A stretch of DNA of 39,557 bases from Ruminiclostridium sp. (GTDB taxonomy: Bacteria > Bacillota > Clostridia > Oscillospirales > Ruminococcaceae), in assembly GCA_017635675.1 (NCBI GenBank), contig JAGBLA010000190.1:1-39557 (forward strand). Reading direction: 5' to 3'. Shown in pieces: positions 25,379 through 34,741 of this stretch (position 1 is the stretch's first letter; each line of letters starts with the position of its first letter). The notes beneath the pieces are model-generated. The model saw only the letters and a list, made by a program, of their open reading frames with translations. It was not told the origin of the DNA and made no database searches. The translations under genes were made by a program, and so were the position numbers.

Positions 25379-26495
25379 TCTCAACGCCCTCCACATACCA
25401 GTCAAATCTGTTCAGCATATTAACGTCGGACATGGATTCGCCTTCCGGTATCCGTATTTCTCCGGTATTGTCCCTTATCGGTCCGTAGAATACGTCGAAC
25501 GAGAAAGTATCGAACCTTGCCCTCGCCTTTTCGAGCGCCTCTCTGCACGCCGGTACCGCATTGCCGGTCTCAGCCGGGTCAACAAGCTTCACTATCCCGC
25601 TCTCTATGCCGAGCCATTTATACCCGCTGCTGAATTTGCCCTGCAGGCACGCGAGTATCTGCTCACGGTAGTAGGGCTCCCAGTTCCACACACAGCCTGT
25701 GAGATATGTGTAAGGAAAAACATCGGAGTTATCGTAATTATATCCTATCGTCCATATTCCGCGCTCATTCGCCGCTTCAAGAGGAGCCGCAGAGTTGGTG
25801 TGCATAGTCATTATATCTGTGTCATAGCTGTCCATAAGCTTCTCCGCGCAGCTTTTCGCAGCCGCGCCGTCGTCCCATGATTCACAGAAAGCCACGTGCA
25901 CCACCGCGTCGGGATTGACACTGCGCACCCCTAATGTGAATGCGTTTATACCGCGGTTCACCTCGGATATGGGGAACGACGCGACATAGCCTATGCTTCC
26001 CGTCTCGGTCTGAAGTCCCGCGACAATGCCGCTTAAATAGCGTATCTGATACATTCTGCCGAAAAATGTGCATATATTCGGAGCTTCCTCAAGCCCCGTT
26101 GCATGAAGGAACCATATATCGGGGAACTCTGCGGCGGCAGCGTTTATATACTTCCCGTAGCCGAGAGAATTCGCTATTATTATGCGGCAGCCGCTCCCGG
26201 CAAGCTCACGTATGACATCTGAACATTTCTCGTCCCCGGGGACATTATCCCTGCATATTATTTCGAGATTGAGGTCGTCCGCAACGCTTATGAGCGCTTC
26301 ATAGTGAGACTGTCCCCAGCTTCTGTCATCTTTCGGTCCGCCGAGGATAAGACCCACCTTGGTGCTGTCCTTCAGAACGTCAACGCGCACGTCGCCCTTG
26401 GTGAAGTTCAGTATGATTATCACAGTGAGCAGCAGTATCGAAAACACTATCACGCTCACTATGAGACTTATCTGTTTCATGCTGAGATTACGCAT
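25371..26495 (-). CDS. Membrane-anchored BMP-family ligand-binding protein (first copy)
   Basis: A BMP-family extracytoplasmic binding protein, paralogous to the next gene. The N-terminal helix (IVSVIVFSILLLTVIIIL) has no lipobox Cys, so it is a membrane anchor. The binding domain begins VGLILGGPKDDRSWG and includes CTFFGRMYQIRYLSGIVAGL, IGYVASFP, NRGINAFTLGVRS and ESWDDG, matching segments of its neighbour almost residue for residue. The rest has diverged, so the two copies may bind different ligands or form a heterodimer. I start it at ATG 26495 (AGAGG, 8 nt upstream) rather than at GTG 26504. It lies 35 nt after the helicase stop and 8 nt overlaps join it to its paralogue. Confidence 0.87.
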   Translation of the reverse strand: MRNLSMKQISLIVSVIVFSILLLTVIIILNFTKGDVRVDVLKDSTKVGLILGGPKDDRSWGQSHYEALISVADDLNLEIICRDNVPGDEKCSDVIRELAGSGCRIIIANSLGYGKYINAAAAEFPDIWFLHATGLEEAPNICTFFGRMYQIRYLSGIVAGLQTETGSIGYVASFPISEVNRGINAFTLGVRSVNPDAVVHVAFCESWDDGAAAKSCAEKLMDSYDTDIMTMHTNSAAPLEAANERGIWTIGYNYDNSDVFPYTYLTGCVWNWEPYYREQILACLQGKFSSGYKWLGIESGIVKLVDPAETGNAVPACREALEKARARFDTFSFDVFYGPIRDNTGEIRIPEGESMSDVNMLNRFDWYVEGVEID

Positions 26496-26530
26496 TTGCC
26501 GCACCTCTTGTATGTCTGACAGGCGAAGAG

Positions 26531-28876
26531 CTATTCGCCGTCCTCGTCTTCACCGGGCTCCGATGTGCCGGTATCGGAGAGTATCGCCATAATGTCCGCC
26601 GATATAGCGTGTTTGAGCTCCATGATAGCTTCAAGATCCTCCTTCACGCCGAAACGGTCATAGTAGAAATAAAGTATATCGCACTTGCGGTATGCGAGCT
26701 CATGGTCTTCAAGCCCGCTGCCGCGCTGTTCTATGCGGTTTATGTAGGTATGGACCGACCTGCGGTCATTGTTCACCTCACACTCAAAGAGCTCAAACCA
26801 GAAGTCGTAAAGCTCCTTTCGTGTCTCCGCGAATGGTATTGTTACAAATCTGTAGTTGAGGAGCTTGTCCTGTGAATAACGCTCCAGGTCGCGCGCAAGG
26901 TTCACCTCACGCTCAACGGAATTCTTTGTGAACAGTCCGTCGTCCGGTATGGTACCCCACCGCAGGAGTATCTCGGACAGCGGCATATCCACCACAAGTA
27001 TTGATTCGGGTATGCGAAGCCGCGCTCTTGTGACATCGTGGCTCTTGCTGCCGAGCTTGCGGATTATGTCCCCCTTGAATTCGGCGGCATTGTAATAGCC
27101 CACATCGTACATTCCCATTCTTCCCGCGCGTCCCGCTATCTGCTTTATCTCCGTGCCGTGCAGGAATCGTCTTCGATGTCCGTCGTACTTGTACGCTTCA
27201 AGGAATACCACGCGTTTTATAGGCAGGTTCAGTCCCATGCCAACCGCGTCTGTGGCTACCACCACATCGGTCTCGCCGTGAACAAATCTCGCGACCTCGC
27301 TTCTGCGCACATCATAGGGCAGGTCGCCGTATATTACGCTCGCTTTGACCCCTATGCGCTTTAACTGCTCGGCATAATGCAGCACGCCCTTTTTCGTGAA
27401 AGCTATAAGAGCGTCCTCACGCTCAACGTCACGCGGGAACACGAATGGTCTCGGGTCGCATTTAAGCGGCACGGTACGCTGATGCTCGACTATCTGCCAA
27501 TCGTCTCCGCACAGCTTTATCAGCGAAATAAGTATGTTTTTCGCGTTCTCGGCGGCACACAGGTGTATCTCCTCCGCCATAAGACCCAGTATCGCAGCTG
27601 TCCAGGCTCCGCCGCGCTCCTCGTCCTCAATGAGCTGACACTCGTCCACCACCGCAACATCATAGTGCTCGTTGGGATTTAACATCTCAACGGTCGATGA
27701 TGTATGCTTAGCGAAGGGAATGTCTATCTCTTCCTCGCCTGTTATCATGCGGCACGGCACGCCTTCAAGATTGAACTTCTCGCATATCTCATAGGCAAGA
27801 AGTCTCAGCGGCGCAAGGTAAACGCCTGTTTCCGCCTTTCTGCACGCTTCGAGCGACTGATACGTTTTTCCCGAATTCGTGGGTCCCAAGTGAAGTATGA
27901 AGTGGCGGCGCATCTTGCGGGCTCCGGGATAAAGCAGCGTAACGTCCTCGGGTATCTCTTTCATTATAAGCTTATGCGCCGATTCCGACGCGGATATCTG
28001 CGCCTGAATGTTTGAGAGGGTCCTGCGATAGCTGTCGCTGCCGGTAATCACAGGGTAAAGCGTATCACGGTCGAAACGCTTTATTATAGCCGTGGCGGTG
28101 AGCTGGGAAAATTTGCACCTTGCCCTCTCCCTGCCGATGAAATCCCGTATCATTGAGCGCTTGGCGGTGTCGCCGTATTCCGAGCCCTCAAGAACCCTCA
28201 CAGAGGCTATGTAAAAGAACAGCTCGTCTATATTGCCGCATGGATACTCGGAATTGTATATCACATTGTTGAGACGTTTCATATTCAGCGTCGATTCATC
28301 ATAAACGCGGCGCCTGAAACGCTCAAGGTCGTTGGCTGTGACGAATTCTCCTGTGAGCTCATGCATATATCTCGCGGGGAAAACGCTGCGAAGGTCTGAG
28401 TAATGACGGACTATCATTTCCGCAAGCAGATTAGCCGCAAGCGTCTTGTCGTCGTCGCTGAATTCGTATTCCGTGAAACGTTCGTAGTATTCCTCCCGCT
28501 TGTTGCGCTTGTTTCTTCGGTTGTTTTCCTTTTTGCGTTTTCTGGAATTTCTGCGCTTTTCTTCTTTTTCCGCCGCCGACACACCCGAAGTGCCGCTTTC
28601 GGTGTACTTACGGTAAGCGCTTGCCACACGCGGCTGCTGCGCCGCGTTTTCCGCGCAGAGCTGATTATAGAACTTACTCTTCCCAAGCTGCTCCTCCACA
28701 GCCTTTATGCCCTCCGGAGTCCTGATATGCTCCGCGGCTGCGCTTTTCCGAGCGTTCTCGTCGGGCTCTGTACCCTGAATGCTGTCCATATATCTGCGCT
28801 TGACAGCTATCTCTGCACTTACGCGGCAATTATGCTTGCTGCGCTCTATGAATTGTTCAATGGTCTGTATCGCCAA
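26531..28876 (-). CDS. SUV3-like ATP-dependent RNA helicase
   Basis: A large superfamily-2 helicase, 781 aa, most like the SUV3 helicase of the mitochondrial RNA degradosome. The first 130 residues are charged, with a very basic patch (about 107-128, many KR and RN pairs) suited to RNA binding. A helical region follows. The helicase core starts at about 324: Walker A GPTNSGKT (331-338), the Walker B variant VVDECQ (409-414) in place of DEAD, then VVVATDAVGMGLN and motif VI QIAGRAGRMG. The start is TTG 28876, with GGGAGG 9 nt upstream; the first ATG is 29 codons in. It lies 33 nt after the ArsR gene and 35 nt before the BMP genes, with no terminator visible between, so it may be co-transcribed with both. 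Confidence 0.85.
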   Translation of the reverse strand: MAIQTIEQFIERSKHNCRVSAEIAVKRRYMDSIQGTEPDENARKSAAAEHIRTPEGIKAVEEQLGKSKFYNQLCAENAAQQPRVASAYRKYTESGTSGVSAAEKEEKRRNSRKRKKENNRRNKRNKREEYYERFTEYEFSDDDKTLAANLLAEMIVRHYSDLRSVFPARYMHELTGEFVTANDLERFRRRVYDESTLNMKRLNNVIYNSEYPCGNIDELFFYIASVRVLEGSEYGDTAKRSMIRDFIGRERARCKFSQLTATAIIKRFDRDTLYPVITGSDSYRRTLSNIQAQISASESAHKLIMKEIPEDVTLLYPGARKMRRHFILHLGPTNSGKTYQSLEACRKAETGVYLAPLRLLAYEICEKFNLEGVPCRMITGEEEIDIPFAKHTSSTVEMLNPNEHYDVAVVDECQLIEDEERGGAWTAAILGLMAEEIHLCAAENAKNILISLIKLCGDDWQIVEHQRTVPLKCDPRPFVFPRDVEREDALIAFTKKGVLHYAEQLKRIGVKASVIYGDLPYDVRRSEVARFVHGETDVVVATDAVGMGLNLPIKRVVFLEAYKYDGHRRRFLHGTEIKQIAGRAGRMGMYDVGYYNAAEFKGDIIRKLGSKSHDVTRARLRIPESILVVDMPLSEILLRWGTIPDDGLFTKNSVEREVNLARDLERYSQDKLLNYRFVTIPFAETRKELYDFWFELFECEVNNDRRSVHTYINRIEQRGSGLEDHELAYRKCDILYFYYDRFGVKEDLEAIMELKHAISADIMAILSDTGTSEPGEDEDGE

Positions 28877-28909
28877 ACCACAGAGCCTCCCTTTTTATTG
28901 TTTTTCACG

Positions 28910-29272
28910 TTATTCGCTGATGTGCTCCATTCCCTGTCCGAGTATAGAGCGCACATGATCGTCAGCGAGCGAATAAAAGACCGTCTTGCCGTCCCTGCGG
29001 AACTTCACCAGGCTCGCCTGTTTTAAAATACGGAGCTGGTGCGACACAGCCGACATACTCATACCGATAAGAGTTGCTATGTCACATACGCAAAGTTCCG
29101 CCTCGAACAGCGCGTACAGTATCTTTATACGGGTGCTGTCACCGAATATCTTATACAGCTCGGCAAGGTCGAACAGAGAATCCTCGTCCGGCATTACCGC
29201 GCTTATTTTCTGTACCTTATCCTCATGCACATGACGAAACTCACATGAGGGGATTTTTTCTTCTTCGTTCAT
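28910..29272 (-). CDS. ArsR/SmtB-family metal-responsive repressor
   Basis: A winged-helix metal sensor of 120 aa that would release DNA on binding a metal ion. The helix-turn-helix region is CDIATLIGMSMSAVSHQLRIL. Two metal sites can be read. The alpha-3 site has ELCVCD (CadC-type Cys pair) plus an N-terminal Cys and His residues in CEFRHVHED. The alpha-5 site has DDHVRSILGQGMEHISE, with Asp, His, His and Glu at the same spacing as the zinc site of SmtB. This resembles CadC-like cadmium, lead or zinc sensors. No metal ATPase or transporter is adjacent; the neighbours are a CAP protein 6 nt upstream and the helicase downstream. No clear ribosome site was seen. Confidence 0.88.
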   Translation of the reverse strand: MNEEEKIPSCEFRHVHEDKVQKISAVMPDEDSLFDLAELYKIFGDSTRIKILYALFEAELCVCDIATLIGMSMSAVSHQLRILKQASLVKFRRDGKTVFYSLADDHVRSILGQGMEHISE

Positions 29273-29278
29273 ATTATG

Positions 29279-30259
29279 TTATCTGAGGAACAGCTGCACC
29301 CAGTGTCCCATTCCGCCTTTCACGTAATGACCTACGCCTATACGGGTGAAGCTTACGCTTAGTATGTTCTCCCTGTGCTTCGGCGAGTTCATCCAGAGCT
29401 CAACGATATGTGCCGGAGTGTCCTCGCTTGTCATTCCGATGTTCTCACCCGGCTTAGGATGTGAAAGTCCGACCTCGTCGAATACCGTGAAACAGCTCGA
29501 CCCGTCAGGACGGGTATGGTCATACTTGACATAAAGCTCCTTTGCGCGTATGTCGGCGGCTTTCATCATATCCGCGTCTATCTTCAGCGCGTCAAGTCCG
29601 CGAGATGTGCGTTCGATGTTCACAAGTCTTACCACCTCCGCAAGTTCGGAGTCTATCTTGTCCGCGGATATTTCGTTGAAGGACGCAAGCTCACCGTAGG
29701 ATACTATCTTGCTTGATTTCATGCCGTTCTTATATGCACGGAATCTGAACACTGTACCTTCGGTATAGATCGGCTCGCTTCCGGTCTTGTACTCGTAGGA
29801 CTTCTTTGTGGGATCGGTGCCGTCAATGGTATAGTAGATCGAAGCGCCGGCAGTCGCGGTGGTGACTTTGAGCAGCTTGAGCCCGGAGGAGGACTCTTTC
29901 ACCGTTACCTGTAAAGCCTGTACCCGCGGCTGTACTGTAATGTTTATAGAAGCTGCGGTCGTTCCCTTTTTGGTCACTTCTATCGCTCGGATAGTTGCCT
30001 TGCCGCTCGCCTGAAGGGCTCCCGTGTACTTTGCGGAGCTTGTTGTCGGCTTTTTGCCGTTAGCGGTATAATAAATGGTATTTGTGCTGTTCTTCGCCGT
30101 AAGAGTGAGCTGCACCTTGTCGCCGACATACTTTACAGAATATTTTATCTGAGACGATGACGCGGCGGAAGCTTTGACAGGCATTATCACCGTTACTGCC
30201 GCAAGCATGATGACAAGCGCTAAAACGACAGATACTAATCTTTTCATTGTTGTGTTCAT
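29279..30259 (-). CDS. Secreted CAP-domain protein with two beta-sandwich repeats
   Basis: A secreted protein of 326 aa. A signal peptide (VSVVLALVIMLAAVTVIM, likely cut after ASA) is followed by two repeats containing IYYTANGKKPTTSSAKY and IYYTIDGTDPTKKSYEY, the pattern of chitobiase/beta-hexosaminidase C-terminal-type or Fn3-like domains. The last 125 residues are a CAP (SCP/PR-1-like) domain, with YDHTRPDGSSC, PGENIG, WMNSPKHRENIL and GVGHY containing the typical His and Glu residues. CAP proteins of spore formers are often cell-wall or spore associated; the exact role is unknown. GGAGG lies 7 nt before ATG 30259. There is a 55-nt gap after the DUF1015 gene with no clear terminator. Confidence 0.88.
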   Translation of the reverse strand: MNTTMKRLVSVVLALVIMLAAVTVIMPVKASAASSSQIKYSVKYVGDKVQLTLTAKNSTNTIYYTANGKKPTTSSAKYTGALQASGKATIRAIEVTKKGTTAASINITVQPRVQALQVTVKESSSGLKLLKVTTATAGASIYYTIDGTDPTKKSYEYKTGSEPIYTEGTVFRFRAYKNGMKSSKIVSYGELASFNEISADKIDSELAEVVRLVNIERTSRGLDALKIDADMMKAADIRAKELYVKYDHTRPDGSSCFTVFDEVGLSHPKPGENIGMTSEDTPAHIVELWMNSPKHRENILSVSFTRIGVGHYVKGGMGHWVQLFLR

Positions 30260-30314
30260 TTCATTTCCTCCTGTGATGACCGTATATCCTGACTGTTTAT
30301 AACATACTTCACGT

Positions 30315-31577
30315 TCAGCGGTCTATCCTGCGGCATTCCATATAAAATCTCTTATCCGCCGCGTGACCCATTGAGAATGTTTTGCGCGGCAGTGCTCCGT
30401 CCTTGATTACGGTGCGGAAAAGCTCGGATTTCTGCATATCGGGCAGGATAAAGCCCACTGTGTTCTCCTTGCGTGAAAGCTGCTTTACCACATCCGCGCC
30501 GTGAATGTAATCGACCTTGCCGCCGTTTTCCGCGATATACCCGTCGATAAAATCCTGCAGGCTGCCGACGGCAAGCTCGGAAGTACGGTTGTGTATGTAG
30601 CCGAGACGCTCCGTGCCGTTGATGACGGATATCACGCGCTGGCTCGTGGGAGTTCCGCTCAGCCCGAGCTTCTCCTCCGCCGCTTTCATGAATTTCTCGG
30701 TATCGACGCCCTTTACGATACGCTGGATAGCCTCGAAACGAATTGCGGGGCTGTGGAGGTTGACTATCTCCACGAGCGCGTATCTTGCAGGGTGAGAGGA
30801 GAAGTCTCTGCCCGGTTCGGAGGCTTTGAGCCTTTCATAGTACTCCTTCGCCGTTGCAAGGGAATGGTTGCCGTCGCCTACCGCGTACAGCAGTGTCGGA
30901 TAGCCGGAGATCCCGTATCTGCGGTTGAAAACCGCATTGTCGTCCATTTTGCAGAGAGCCTCGTTCACCTGTTTTTTCAGCTTGTCGTCAAGCAGATAGC
31001 CCTTTATTCTTCCCGCACCTTCCATAAGAGGAGTGTCATACAGCGGCTTTGCGCGCTCACGTATCTCGGAGCATGGCTCAACGACGGTCTTTTCCTCGTC
31101 GTCTATCAGTACCAGCACGTGCGGCAGCTCTATCTGCGCTCCGAGACGCACCTTAAGTCGAGGCGGTATGCGCTCGGGGACGGTTGCCTCGGTAGCTCTC
31201 ACAAGCGAATCGCTCCCGAGACGGTAATCGTACTTTTCAAGGTCGAGCGCGCCCACAAGTCCCTTGCGCACCATTCCGTCGGACTGAACACGTTCCACAT
31301 ATATCATGGCATCACTGTAATACGCGAAAACTCCGCTTTCAAGCATACTGCGCATATTCTCGTGTATGCGGGTGATACGCCCCTCAACGTCGTTCTCTTC
31401 AAGATACACCTCAGGGAGTATAAGCCCGAGAGTTGAAGGGCTTTCACCTACCCTTTTCTCCACTCTTGCCCAGTATTCGGGTTCTCCGGTGTACTGGTCG
31501 CAGGCTGCCACCGCCCACTTTTCCATATCCGCCTTAGCCGGCAGCAGTATATCCGCCGGGCAAAATCCACAATCCAT
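30315..31577 (-). CDS. DUF1015-family protein
   Basis: A soluble 420-aa protein of the DUF1015 family, whose function is not established. Recognisable segments are AACDQYTGEPEYW near the N-terminus, a long central part with YAVGDGNHSLATAKEYY (characteristic GDGNHS motif), then HSPAIRF and a C-terminal GFILPDM. The start is ATG 31577 with GGAGG 8 nt upstream; an in-frame start at 31598 has no support. Family members are often found near serine or glycine metabolism genes, but none are adjacent here. It is the first gene after a strong promoter and may lead the long leftward run of genes, with CAP, ArsR and helicase following. Confidence 0.88.
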   Translation of the reverse strand: MDCGFCPADILLPAKADMEKWAVAACDQYTGEPEYWARVEKRVGESPSTLGLILPEVYLEENDVEGRITRIHENMRSMLESGVFAYYSDAMIYVERVQSDGMVRKGLVGALDLEKYDYRLGSDSLVRATEATVPERIPPRLKVRLGAQIELPHVLVLIDDEEKTVVEPCSEIRERAKPLYDTPLMEGAGRIKGYLLDDKLKKQVNEALCKMDDNAVFNRRYGISGYPTLLYAVGDGNHSLATAKEYYERLKASEPGRDFSSHPARYALVEIVNLHSPAIRFEAIQRIVKGVDTEKFMKAAEEKLGLSGTPTSQRVISVINGTERLGYIHNRTSELAVGSLQDFIDGYIAENGGKVDYIHGADVVKQLSRKENTVGFILPDMQKSELFRTVIKDGALPRKTFSMGHAADKRFYMECRRIDR

Positions 31578-31609
31578 TATTATTACCTCCGAAAACACAT
31601 ATATATTTG

Positions 31610-31638
31610 ATTATAGCATATTATTATATTTATTGCAA
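31610..31638 (-). promoter_or_regulatory. Sigma-A promoter for the DUF1015 gene
   Basis: On the minus strand TTGCAA (31638-31633) and TATAAT (31615-31610) have a 17-bp spacer, 33 bp before the start codon. It is the only strong promoter seen ahead of the ten leftward genes. Confidence 0.8.
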
Positions 31639-31733
31639 CAACTTTTTTTCAATTAATATCATTCCGCAGAAAAATCCGTTATACGGATAAGCATATTTCA
31701 CAAAAAATTAACGCATAATGCACAAATTTCATC

Positions 31734-33148
<1,415 letters not shown>

Positions 33149-33171
33149 GTTTCGTCGAAATAACGAAAATC

Positions 33172-33206
33172 AACGGCTCCCGCATCACGGCGGGGGCTGT
33201 TTTTAT
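33172..33206 (+). terminator. Terminator after eno
   Basis: A 12-bp stem (33172-33183 with 33190-33201, two G-U pairs) is followed by a T run. Confidence 0.88.
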
Positions 33207-33230
33207 GCCCCGCCCTTAAAAAGTCACTTT

Positions 33231-33249
33231 TGTAACCGAACTGTAACCG
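33231..33249 (+). repeat. Two direct TGTAACCG repeats upstream of the second EAL gene
   Basis: TGTAACCG occurs at 33231-33238 and 33242-33249, an 11-bp period. It lies 34 bp upstream of the -35 box at 33283. Direct repeats with this period are typical of OmpR/PhoB-family regulators, so it may be an activator site. Confidence 0.45.
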
Positions 33250-33282
33250 TTTGGTCAAATTGACGAATTTTTCAAAACACTA

Positions 33283-33311
33283 TTGAAAAATGTTTGAATT
33301 TTTGTTATAAT
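33283..33311 (+). promoter_or_regulatory. Sigma-A promoter for the second EAL gene
   Basis: TTGAAA (33283-33288) and TATAAT (33306-33311) have a 17-bp spacer, identical boxes to the promoter of the first EAL gene. The leader is about 100 nt. Confidence 0.8.
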
Positions 33312-33417
33312 AAAATTACAGTTTAGGTATTTAAATTGTGTATATTGAACAGCTTCCCTTTTCCCTGACTGACATGAAATATATACTTTTTAAGCGTTTC
33401 AGGACGGAGGTGCTTGT

Positions 33418-34686
33418 ATGACCGACAGTATAACCGGACTGCCCGGTTTTGAAGACTTTCTGGCACAGGCGGGCGCAGTTATATGCTGCGAGGATAAGAA
33501 TTACCTTATCGCGGCTATGGATATTGCGGATTTCCACTATATCAACACCGAGTGCGGCTATGATACCGGTGACGCCGTTCTTCATGACTTCGCCGATGTT
33601 ATGAAAATGCTGCTTCCGAACATGGTTGTCGGCTGCCGCTCACATTCCGACCACTTCATCGCTCTGATAAGCATTGAAAATATCGACAGCGAACGCGTCA
33701 TTCAGGAAGTAAAACGTCAGTCAGTCATCTTAAAAGACATTATCTCCAAGAATACCAAAGGTATCTCACCTAACATCAACGTCGGCATATATTACATTAA
33801 AAAAGGCGAGACAAATATCGTGGCAGCGGTCGATAAAGCAAATATCGCCCGCCGCACCTGCAAAGGCAATTATAATCTGCCGTGTGTCGTTTACTCGGAA
33901 CATCTTATGGACATCAAAGAAAACAGCGCTAAGATCCTCCCCATTTTTGACGATTCGTTCCGCAAGGAATCTATCCGTGTATATCTCCAGCCTAAGATCT
34001 TCTCCGATACCAAGAAGGTCATGGGTGCGGAAGCACTTTCCCGCCTCGTGGACTCAAACGGTCGTGTCATTCCCCCGTCACAGTTCATAGCTGCTCTCGA
34101 AAAAACAGGCAAGATAGTCGATCTCGATTTCTATGTTCTTACCTTCGTCTGTAAGCTTATCCGCAAGTGGCTTGACAGCGGCATCGAACCTATTACTATC
34201 TCTTTCAATCTGAGCCGCCTGCATTTTTACAGCAGCACCCTTGTGGAAGACCTCAAAAGGCTTGTCGAGGAGTACAATGTCCCTCCTCAGTATGTTGAGA
34301 TAGAAGTCACAGAATCCATATTCTTTGAGTCTTCGGAGATGATCGTGAAAAAGGTCAACCTGCTCCGTGACTATGGTTTCAAGGTGAGCGTGGACGACTT
34401 CGGCACCGGGTATTCTTCACTGAGCCTTATCGGTATGCTGCCGGTAGATGTGGTGAAGCTCGACAAGAGTTTCGTAAAGGAAAGCCTGAAATCCGAGCGC
34501 GGCAACGAGCTTATGAAAGGGCTTATTCGCATACTCAACGAGATAGACCTCGAAATAGTGTGCGAGGGCGTTGAGACCCAGGAAGAGGAGAACATCGTTT
34601 CAAGCTTCGGCTGCCGTGAGATACAGGGTTATCTTTACGACAAGCCTATCCCCACCGACGAATTTGAAACAAAATACCTTAAATAA
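33418..34686 (+). CDS. Degenerate GGDEF / EAL c-di-GMP phosphodiesterase (second copy)
   Basis: A soluble 422-aa protein predicted to degrade c-di-GMP. Residues about 1-165 are a GGDEF-like fold (it opens TDSITGLPGFEDFL), but the signature is SHSDHF at 75-80, so cyclase activity is lost. Residues about 180-420 are an EAL domain with the catalytic set in GAEALSRLV, SFNLSRLH, EVTES, DDFGTGYSSLSLI, KLDKSF, CEGVET and QGYLYDKPIP. Compared with the paralogue at 459 it lacks the first 130 residues. The two share domain order and an identical promoter -35/-10 pair, so they look like ancient duplicates with different inputs. GGAGG lies 7 nt before ATG 33418. It is monocistronic. Confidence 0.9.
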   Translation: MTDSITGLPGFEDFLAQAGAVICCEDKNYLIAAMDIADFHYINTECGYDTGDAVLHDFADVMKMLLPNMVVGCRSHSDHFIALISIENIDSERVIQEVKRQSVILKDIISKNTKGISPNINVGIYYIKKGETNIVAAVDKANIARRTCKGNYNLPCVVYSEHLMDIKENSAKILPIFDDSFRKESIRVYLQPKIFSDTKKVMGAEALSRLVDSNGRVIPPSQFIAALEKTGKIVDLDFYVLTFVCKLIRKWLDSGIEPITISFNLSRLHFYSSTLVEDLKRLVEEYNVPPQYVEIEVTESIFFESSEMIVKKVNLLRDYGFKVSVDDFGTGYSSLSLIGMLPVDVVKLDKSFVKESLKSERGNELMKGLIRILNEIDLEIVCEGVETQEEENIVSSFGCREIQGYLYDKPIPTDEFETKYLK

Positions 34687-34690
34687 CAAG

Positions 34691-34728
34691 AACAGCAGAC
34701 CCGCAAATAACGAGTCTGCTGTTTTCTT
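34691..34728. terminator. Terminator between the convergent EAL and SleB-like genes
   Basis: A 10-bp stem AACAGCAGAC (34691-34700) pairs with GTCTGCTGTT (34713-34722) and is followed by TTCTT. It sits between two convergent stops and probably serves the rightward gene, and possibly both. Confidence 0.75.
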
Positions 34729-34741
34729 CGCTCTGTCACAC

